This document shows positions 1 through 5,372 of a stretch of DNA of 11,278 nt, piece after piece. Positions within the stretch are counted from its first letter, which is position 1. Each line of letters begins with the position of its first letter. The translations under genes were made by a program, and so were the position numbers. Source of the stretch: CAYYNP01 sp964472545 (GTDB taxonomy: Bacteria; Planctomycetota; Planctomycetia; Pirellulales; Thermoguttaceae); the NCBI GenBank assembly GCA_964472545.1, contig CAYYNP010000319.1, positions 1-11,278 on the forward strand, written 5' to 3'. The notes below the pieces were generated by a model that saw only the letters and a program-made list of their open reading frames with translations, had not been told where the DNA came from and ran no database searches.

Positions 1-1231
1 GACTGTTGCTTAGCTGGACCACGGTTTTGTGCCAAACCCGTTGAAACAAAACAGCCGCGCTTGCGATCTCGGCGTTTTCTCCCTGCAGGTTGCCGCCGAG
101 CAGCACGACGCCACCACCGGCGTCGCCGGACACGTCGATCGTTGCGCCGCCGGTGAGGCTGACCCGATCGCCCAACAGCCGGGCCTCGCCGCCGGTGCCA
201 CCGAGCGTAGAATCGGCAACGTCGATCGCGCCGGCGTCGCCCACGGCCGTATGGCCGGAGGCTTCGAGATGGACCGTGGCTGCCGCGCTGCGAAGGGTGC
301 CGTCGATGTAGATCGACCCGCAGCGCGCGGTAAGGTTGCCGCCGCCGAGATCCGTCGTGTCCGAGAAGCGGAGCACGTCGTGCTTGCCGCCTTGCAGCGT
401 GAGGTCGGCGTCGAAGCGCGCGTCGACGCCCGCCACCTCGAGCACGCTTTCGTGGCCGTGCGACGCCGTCTGCACGTCGAGCGATCGGCTCGGGCCGGCA
501 AACGTGATCGAGAACCCCTCGCCTCGCGAGAACGACGACTCCCCATCGCCCGAATCGCCGTTGCCCGGTTCGCCGTCATCTGAGATCCTGATCGCCTCGT
601 CCGGTACGGTGACCTCAAAAACGAGTTGCTCGGCGACCGTGGTATCGCGAATCGACTCCACGCCCGAGTAGGCAATCGTCGACGGTTGGCTGCCGGGATT
701 CGTTGAATCGATCGAGGGTTGAATCAGCCCGCTGCCGATCCGATCGAGGCGATGGGTCAGCGTCGCGACGTTTCCGCCGGATGCTCCCCGCTCGATCGAC
801 ATGGAGTCGATCTCGCCGTTGCCGCCGTCGGCGGCCTCGAAGACGATGCGGCCCGCCGGCAGCGGATCGCCGCCGGAGTGGTCGACGACCAACGTGTCCT
901 CGTCGCCGGAACCGCGGAAGACCAACTCTTCGAGTTCGCCGGCGGGCCCGCGGAAGACCTCCTGGCCGTTGACGTCCACCCGCACGTCGTCGCCCCGGCG
1001 AACGAGATAGAACGTATCGGGCAGGCCGTCGTCGGCCTGCGACCCGGCGTCGAATGCTGCCCGGGCGGGATCGTCCCAAGGCAACGTCGTCCCGCTGAGC
1101 ACGCGGCGTTCTTCGAGTTGCCGGACGAACAGATTTGGGAACAACCCCTCGCGCATCGCGCGCGAACGGCCGCGCAGCGCTGCACGGCCACGGACTTGCA
1201 GCAGTTTCCGAATCCAAGCGGCGATTTGCAT
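1..1231 (-). CDS. Large planctomycete surface protein, N-terminal part (3' end outside window)
   Basis: 410 codons are open from ATG at 1231 to the left edge, so the C-terminus is missing. The N-terminus (MQIAAWIRKLLQVRG...) is Arg-rich and leads to LEERRVLSG at about residues 39-47, the N-terminal signature of very large planctomycete extracellular proteins. Next come a beta-rich stretch with Asp/Gly-containing strands, a Gly/Asp/Ser-rich linker at about 216-231, and from about residue 290 Gly-rich repeats (GGGNLTARCGSIYIDG, LTGGATIDVSGDAGGG) like the beta-helix of filamentous-haemagglutinin proteins. This suggests a secreted, cell-surface or adhesin-like role, which is inference. Start choice: the 1231 ATG fits the family N-terminus, but in-frame ATGs at 1342, 1327 and 1156 are alternatives and none has a clear Shine-Dalgarno. 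The codons just upstream (GVWHEKRW...) are also GC3-rich, so a longer start is possible. Long open frames on the other strand here are GC shadows. Confidence 0.8.
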   Translation of the reverse strand, partial: MQIAAWIRKLLQVRGRAALRGRSRAMREGLFPNLFVRQLEERRVLSGTTLPWDDPARAAFDAGSQADDGLPDTFYLVRRGDDVRVDVNGQEVFRGPAGELEELVFRGSGDEDTLVVDHSGGDPLPAGRIVFEAADGGNGEIDSMSIERGASGGNVATLTHRLDRIGSGLIQPSIDSTNPGSQPSTIAYSGVESIRDTTVAEQLVFEVTVPDEAIRISDDGEPGNGDSGDGESSFSRGEGFSITFAGPSRSLDVQTASHGHESVLEVAGVDARFDADLTLQGGKHDVLRFSDTTDLGGGNLTARCGSIYIDGTLRSAAATVHLEASGHTAVGDAGAIDVADSTLGGTGGEARLLGDRVSLTGGATIDVSGDAGGGVVLLGGNLQGENAEIASAAVLFQRVWHKTVVQLSNS

Positions 1232-1570
1232 GCGGGGCTTTTCGAAGGGCAGGCAGGTCGTCCAGCGCTTCTCGTGCCAGACGCCCCGGCGATCGAGTAG
1301 GCAATCTGCCGCAATGCCACGCGGCATAGCGCACGGCGCCATGCGGGTTGCAGCAGCACGTCGAGACAAAAAGGCAAAAGGAAACAATTCCAGGCGGAAC
1401 GGCCCGGACGGTGCGATCGCGGAGTGCGGAGATCACACGCAGTTCATTCTGATAAGCCGCCCCGCGGGGTGTCAACCGGCATCCGCACCCCCCGTTTCCT
1501 CGGGGGACGGCGAATCGCCTATTGATCAACCCTCAGTATGATTGCCGGCAGCGGACGTGTCAAGCGTTTG
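1232..1570. other. Intergenic stretch upstream of the surface-protein gene
   Basis: I find no convincing gene, RNA or promoter here. The frames that stay open are out of register with any recognisable protein. The surface-protein frame stays open to a TGA near 1432, so part of this stretch may be coding if a start further upstream is used. Small GC palindromes, for example CCCCCG-6-CGGGGG at 1489-1506, lack a T-run. Confidence 0.5.
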
Positions 1571-1609
1571 GCGCACTGAGCCAGGAGAACTGCAAAGTGT
1601 GCGGGAGCC

Positions 1610-1627
1610 GGAAAAAGGGGACTGGCT
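1610..1627 (+). repeat. REP-like motif copy 1
   Basis: GGAAAAAGGGGACTGGC, continued by TCCGTCG. The T in ACTGGC is shared with copy 4, but the CCGTCG flank is shared with copy 2. Confidence 0.75.
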
Positions 1628-1669
1628 CCGTCGACGGTCGATGTGGCTGTAGGGACTCGCAGTGCCGAC

Positions 1670-1689
1670 GGTGCCTGTCCCCTTTCTTC
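1670..1689 (-). repeat. REP-like motif copy 2
   Basis: On the minus strand this reads GAAAGGGGACAGGCACC followed by GTCG. It faces copy 1 as an inverted pair, a REPIN-like arrangement. Confidence 0.75.
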
Positions 1690-1712
1690 GGGCGGCGACA
1701 TTGGCGCACCGT

Positions 1713-1732
1713 GGAAAAGGGGGACAGGCACC
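1713..1732 (+). repeat. REP-like motif copy 3
   Basis: GGAAAAGGGGGACAGGCACC followed by GAGCC. The ACAGGCACC core matches copy 2 and the CCGAGCC flank matches copy 4. Confidence 0.75.
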
Positions 1733-1778
1733 GAGCCGAGAACTTCGTCGGCAGGTTCCGTGTTGATTCTGGCTCGGC

Positions 1779-1795
1779 GCCAGTCCCCCTTTTCC
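1779..1795 (-). repeat. REP-like motif copy 4
   Basis: On the minus strand this reads GGAAAAGGGGGACTGGC followed by GCCGAGCC. It faces copy 3 as an inverted pair. Confidence 0.75.
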
Positions 1796-1895
1796 ACTCC
1801 CGCGAATCGACTTTGCAGTTCTCCTGCGCACTGAGCGTGAGCGCCCTGAGGGTCGAACGCACGGAGCCAACTTGCCGTTGACAGATAACAGAACA

Positions 1896-1926
1896 TGTGC
1901 CTCTGCTTCACAGAAGCAGTGGCACA
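1896..1926. repeat. 31-base REP-like hairpin, copy A
   Basis: GTGCCTCTGCTTC and GAAGCAGTGGCAC pair around the loop ACA with a single mismatch, and one further T-A pair extends the stem. It lies 37 bases beyond the DUF1501 stop codon, so it may also stabilise or end that transcript, but no T-run follows. Degenerate relatives lie at 7349-7372 and 7395-7421. Confidence 0.75.
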
Positions 1927-1963
1927 CCGGCCTTCTGACGCCCGGTCCCCCCTTGTCCGCCCG

Positions 1964-3241
1964 TCACGCCTTCAACAGATCGAGCGGCTCAAAAGACCCG
2001 CCCAGGATCGATTGGGCGTCGAGCCCCAGCCAGCGGCCCAACATCGTGGCGTAGACCCGCCGGAAATCGGTGTGGAACGCCGGGCCGCCGTTTTCCAAAG
2101 TGGTAAGACTTGGATGCGCGCCGATGAGCCCTTCCCGCAGCCGGCCGCCGGCCAGGAAAACCGGGGCCGCCGAGGAGTGCCCCGTGCCGCGTCGCCCATT
2201 TTCGGCCACCGTGCGTCCGAATTCCGAGTAGGTCATCAGCACCACGCGGTCCAGCAGCTTGTCGCGTTGCAGATCGTTGACGAACGCCGTGACCGACGCG
2301 GACAACTGCTCCAGCAGCGCACAATGATTGCCGAGTTGATTCGCGTGGTTGTCGAAACCGCCGGGTGCTCCGCCGCCGAGTTCCGTGCAGAATACGCGGA
2401 TCCCCAGATCGGCACGGATCAGTTGGCCGATCGTCTTGAGCATCGCGGCCAACTCGAAGGGCGGGTAGCCACGCGCGGCCGAGCTTCCGGTCGTGGCGGC
2501 CTGCTCGATCTGCCGGCTGGCGGCGTGCGCATCGAGCGTGCTGCGGCGCAGCAAGGCCGGCAGCGGATTGCCGTCAACGGGACGCGGCACTTCGGCCGCT
2601 TCCATCAGGCTGCGGCGATACGCCGACGCTGCCGAGGTATCGGCCTTCGGCGGCAGCACTTCCACCGTGCCTTGCTGCAACGAACGGACGGCCGGCACGA
2701 TCGCCCGCTCGGAGTTGAGCACGAACGGCCGGGCGATACTCCCAACGAACACGGCCGGGACAACGGCCTCGCCCGGGCGACACATACTGTCGGCCGCGCG
2801 GCCCAGCCAGCCAGTCTGGCACGTCGGCTGATGCGGCATGGCGGTCTGCCAGTCGCGCATGGCGGCACCGTGGTCGCCGTTGGGGTTTGGATATCCCACG
2901 CCCTGCACGACGCTCAAGAGTCCACGGTCGAGCAACTTCGCGAAGCCCTGCATCCGCGGATGAAAACCGAGTTCGGAGTCGATCTTGTGAACGTCCTTGG
3001 CCGCCAGCCGCAGCGTGGGACGGTGCTTGGCGTACTCGTCGTGCGTGAACGGAACCACCGTGTTCAACCCGTCGTTGCCGCCGGCGAGTTGGATCACCAC
3101 CAGCACGGGCGTACCGTCGCCGCGATCCGCCGTAGCGGCCCGGGCCGGGCGGTGCAGAATGCCCGGCACCGACGAGCCCAAAGCCCAAGCGGCCGATCCC
3201 CCCAGCGATGCCTTCAAGAAACTGCGTCGTGTTTGAGCCAT
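1964..3241 (-). CDS. DUF1501 family protein, Tat-exported
   Basis: 425 aa, close to the usual DUF1501 length. The N-terminus TRRSFLK (residues 4-10) followed by a hydrophobic Ala/Gly stretch to about residue 36 is a twin-arginine signal, so the folded protein should be exported. Family signatures in order are GGNDGLNTVVP (54-64), VVQGVGYPNPNGDH (111-124), GGFDNHANQ (294-302) and SEFGRTVAENG (339-349). These belong to a family distantly related to alkaline phosphatase/sulfatase hydrolases; no reaction is established. The motif that usually reads GTDHG reads GTGHSS here (352-357), replacing a putative metal ligand. The start is fixed by the Tat motif and a GGAG seven bases upstream. The ATG overlaps the stop of the small upstream frame as TAATG. 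It is the last gene of a compact cluster downstream of DUF1800, its usual partner. Confidence 0.93.
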   Translation of the reverse strand: MAQTRRSFLKASLGGSAAWALGSSVPGILHRPARAATADRGDGTPVLVVIQLAGGNDGLNTVVPFTHDEYAKHRPTLRLAAKDVHKIDSELGFHPRMQGFAKLLDRGLLSVVQGVGYPNPNGDHGAAMRDWQTAMPHQPTCQTGWLGRAADSMCRPGEAVVPAVFVGSIARPFVLNSERAIVPAVRSLQQGTVEVLPPKADTSAASAYRRSLMEAAEVPRPVDGNPLPALLRRSTLDAHAASRQIEQAATTGSSAARGYPPFELAAMLKTIGQLIRADLGIRVFCTELGGGAPGGFDNHANQLGNHCALLEQLSASVTAFVNDLQRDKLLDRVVLMTYSEFGRTVAENGRRGTGHSSAAPVFLAGGRLREGLIGAHPSLTTLENGGPAFHTDFRRVYATMLGRWLGLDAQSILGGSFEPLDLLKA

Positions 3242-3339
3242 TATGATTCTCCGGTTTGGGCCGGCGGCACCTCGTCGCGACGTTGCACCGTCTCGACTTT
3301 CAGTTCCGGCGGCAGCGTCCGCTGTGAAGATATGGTCAT
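3241..3339 (-). CDS. Possible 32-aa peptide between the membrane protein and DUF1501
   Basis: An ATG two bases after the preceding gene's TGA opens 32 codons and ends in TAA sharing one base with the DUF1501 ATG (TAATG). The peptide begins MTISSQRTLPPELKVETVQR and is hydrophilic, with no membrane segment and no recognisable family. Its codons mostly end in G or C like the neighbours. The tight junctions on both sides argue for translational coupling. It could also be a plain spacer that happens to stay open for 99 bases, and its only upstream Shine-Dalgarno-like sequence is a weak GGATGGG. The Shine-Dalgarno for DUF1501 lies inside its last codons. Confidence 0.45.
   Translation of the reverse strand: MTISSQRTLPPELKVETVQRRDEVPPAQTGES
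3249..3252 (-). promoter_or_regulatory. Ribosome binding site of the DUF1501 gene
   Basis: GGAG seven bases upstream of the ATG at 3241 supports the Tat-signal start. Confidence 0.6.
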
Positions 3340-3341
3340 CG

Positions 3342-3848
3342 TCAACCCATCCGCACCACGCATAGCACGCAAGCGATAACGCTGGGGATCAACGCCACGA
3401 GGAAGCCCTCCCGTTCGTACAAGGCCGACGTATCGAACGACTCGTGGGCGGCGGTGATCGGGTAGGGCGAGTAGATCATAATCTGAAACGTGATGGCCGC
3501 GAGGATGCCGGCGAACGTCAGCAGGACCAGGAACTTCCGCGCCGTCACACCGAAATCCAATGCCAGCGACGCCCCCACCAGCAACGCCGCGACGCCCAGC
3601 GCGATCCCGCTCCGCTTGGCGTGCCAGATCTGGAATTCCACCGGCACCGGCTCATAGGTAGGGTAGCTGCGGTGAGGGGGCTCGCGATGCCTGGCGGCCG
3701 AACTCGGCCCTTCCGCCCTGACGTCGGCTTGCTTCTCTTCCGGCACCCGAACCTGGGCCCAGGGCAAAATGTGGCCCGCGCCGGCAATCGCCAGGGCCAG
3801 CAGGATCAACGCATCGGCGATAACGTCTAGGATTCGTCGCGTGAGCAT
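3342..3848 (-). CDS. Four-helix membrane protein, unknown function
   Basis: 168 aa. Hydrophobic segments lie at about 9-30, 80-97, 104-127 and 148-166, giving a four-helix inner-membrane protein. The loop between the first two helices (about 31-79) is long, charged and Pro-rich. I do not recognise a named family. It sits 35 bases after the DUF1800 stop and two bases before the possible 32-aa peptide, inside the DUF1800-DUF1501 cluster, so it is probably co-expressed with them. By context it might anchor or assist the exported neighbours, but nothing in the sequence proves that. The start at 3848 is the only good one (MLTRRILDVI, charged end then helix). No clear Shine-Dalgarno precedes it, which is common in this phylum. 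Confidence 0.8.
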   Translation of the reverse strand: MLTRRILDVIADALILLALAIAGAGHILPWAQVRVPEEKQADVRAEGPSSAARHREPPHRSYPTYEPVPVEFQIWHAKRSGIALGVAALLVGASLALDFGVTARKFLVLLTFAGILAAITFQIMIYSPYPITAAHESFDTSALYEREGFLVALIPSVIACVLCVVRMG

Positions 3849-3883
3849 GGCGTCGTCTCGATGGGATTGCGTCTTCGTGCTTC

Positions 3884-5320
3884 TCAGGCCAGATGAAACT
3901 CGGGCAACGTGACCACGGCGTGGGCGAATCTTCTCACTTGCTGCGGCAGTGGAACATCGGCAGACCGCACCTCTTCCAACGGGCCGCCAACGCCCTCGGG
4001 CACGTCGCCTTGCAGGAACAGATCGAGCAGGAACTTGCCGGCCGATTCTGCCGTGCCGTGGCCATGCAATCCGGCCGTGGCCATCGGGTCGACCTTATCG
4101 CCATAGGGTTCCGCGCCGGACAGCAAGTTCCGGGCCAGGTTGCTGCGGGCGATCAGCGTAGAGGCGTTGATCCAATGCGGGCCGCCCGGCCAGCCTTTGA
4201 CGGTGGGCGGGTAAAAGAGGTCTTGCCCCAGGGCGGCCAGGTCTTGCGCCAACTGCGTCGTCGAAACCCCCGCCTCGAAGCCGCGAACGATCCCCACCGC
4301 ATATTCTACCGGCCCCTTCACCCGCCGCCGATACGCCGCCGGCGAAAAGAAGAGGTTCGAGCGAAGCATCGTCTCCACCAGCCGGCCGACGTTGTAGCCC
4401 TCGGCAAACGACGCGGCCAACGGGGCGATCAACTGCTCGCCGGGTTCGTCGGTCTCGTCGATCAGCCAGCGATAGAGCTTTCGCACCAGCCACTTCGACG
4501 CGGCCGGCTGTGTGAGGAGGACGTCGACCGCACCGTGCCCGGCGAAATTCCCCTCGTGGCCGAAGATCTGCTTCACGCCCGTGTCGTACTCGCGTTCGAT
4601 ATATCGCAACCGGCCCCGCAGCACGAACCAGCCGGTGAAGGCCCGGGCGGCCTCCCGAACGTCTTGTTCCGAGGCGACGTTCGGGCCCAACGTGAACGCT
4701 TCGAGGAACGTACGGGCGAAGTGCTCGCTGGGCTGGCCCTTGCGGTTGGCGGCCGCGTCGAGCCCCAGCAGCACGGCCGGGTCGCGCGAGATTTGCTTCA
4801 ATAGACCGCGATAGTCGCCCAAGGCGTGTTGCCGCAGCCGCTGCAAGTGAGCTTGCATCAACGGGGCGTGATTCACGCGGGTGTTGCTCACGGCAAAGTG
4901 GCCGTGGAAGAAGAGTGTCATCTTCTCCAGCAGCGGATGCGGCGTAAGGATCATCCGCCGTAGCCACCACGCCCGCAGCGACTCGATCAAGCCGGCGGCC
5001 GCGGCCTCGAAATCGTCGTAGGTGCGGTTGAAGTCGTCGGTTCCGTCGCCGCCGCGAAGCAACCGGTCCACGGTTTGCTGCGGCCCGTCGGCGAGTGCCT
5101 GCTGCAACTGCCCCCAATCGGCCCCGAAACCGGCCCGGCGAAACAGATGGCCCGCCCGGCGAAGGTCCCAGGGGCGTCGATCGTCCGGCTCGTAGGGTCG
5201 CCAGGCCCAATCGGGATCGTTCGATCTCCGGTGGGCTGGTTCGTCTTTCGCCGGCTCGTCTTTTGCCGGCTCGTCTTTCACCGGCACTGCCTGCCGGAGC
5301 GTTGCGATCTTGTCAAACAT
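3884..5320 (-). CDS. DUF1800 family protein
   Basis: 478 aa, normal for DUF1800. Recognisable blocks in order are LRRAGHLFRRAGFG (53-66), the WLRRMILTPHPLLEKMTLFFHGHFA core (119-143), a DPAVLLGLDAAANRKG block (180-195), the EAFTLG...DVREAARAFTGW block (207-231), and a C-terminal TVKGWPGGPHWIN (373-385). DUF1800 proteins almost always travel with DUF1501 and their biochemistry is unknown. In the family the middle block normally reads PNEN-ARELMELFTLG; here it reads PSEHFARTFLEAFTLG, a clear divergence. No signal peptide is visible: the N-terminus is hydrophilic and contains a five-residue KDEPA repeat three times. The ATG at 5320 is preceded by an AAAGG. It lies 52 bases after the secreted-protein gene. 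Confidence 0.92.
   Translation of the reverse strand: MFDKIATLRQAVPVKDEPAKDEPAKDEPAHRRSNDPDWAWRPYEPDDRRPWDLRRAGHLFRRAGFGADWGQLQQALADGPQQTVDRLLRGGDGTDDFNRTYDDFEAAAAGLIESLRAWWLRRMILTPHPLLEKMTLFFHGHFAVSNTRVNHAPLMQAHLQRLRQHALGDYRGLLKQISRDPAVLLGLDAAANRKGQPSEHFARTFLEAFTLGPNVASEQDVREAARAFTGWFVLRGRLRYIEREYDTGVKQIFGHEGNFAGHGAVDVLLTQPAASKWLVRKLYRWLIDETDEPGEQLIAPLAASFAEGYNVGRLVETMLRSNLFFSPAAYRRRVKGPVEYAVGIVRGFEAGVSTTQLAQDLAALGQDLFYPPTVKGWPGGPHWINASTLIARSNLARNLLSGAEPYGDKVDPMATAGLHGHGTAESAGKFLLDLFLQGDVPEGVGGPLEEVRSADVPLPQQVRRFAHAVVTLPEFHLA
5238..5282 (-). repeat. Three 15-bp tandem repeats in the DUF1800 gene
   Basis: Three consecutive 15-base units (5238-5252, 5253-5267, 5268-5282) differ at only a few bases and encode the repeated KDEPA near the protein N-terminus. 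It keeps the frame, so copy number could vary harmlessly by slippage. Confidence 0.85.
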
Positions 5321-5372
5321 GAGCGGTCGCCTTTCTTGCCGGCTCGATACGTGCTGGACGGCGGCCGAAACG

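Larger units (their letters stand above)
1571..1835. repeat. Composite REP-like element with 16-bp inverted repeat and flanking 10-bp direct repeat
   Basis: The core is bounded by a perfect 16-bp inverted repeat, AGGAGAACTGCAAAGT at 1583-1598 and its complement at 1810-1825. Immediately outside is the direct repeat GCGCACTGAG at 1571-1580 (2 bases from the left arm) and 1826-1835 (touching the right arm), which looks like a target-site duplication. Inside are four copies of an A-rich plus GGGGACWGGC motif in alternating orientation. The GGGGACAGGCAC type of motif is a known REP-like sequence linked to REP-associated (RAYT/IS200-like) transposases in several phyla; no transposase lies in the window. 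The spurious open frames here encode nothing recognisable. Confidence 0.8.

Noticed and set aside
1489..1506. CCCCCG-6-CGGGGG palindrome
   Set aside because: No T-run and no gene end nearby; expected by chance in GC-rich DNA.
615..1529. Minus-strand 304-aa frame overlapping the surface-protein gene
   Set aside because: It is Arg-rich and in another register; the LEERRVLSG frame is the real one.
1519..1927. Several overlapping frames of 100-133 aa on both strands
   Set aside because: They are translations of the REP-like inverted repeats, with KRGTG-type strings characteristic of such artefacts.
1895..3379. Long plus-strand open frame (494 aa) opposite DUF1501
   Set aside because: It is antisense to a gene with Tat signal and family motifs; its His/Arg/Gln-rich product is typical of GC-driven shadow frames.
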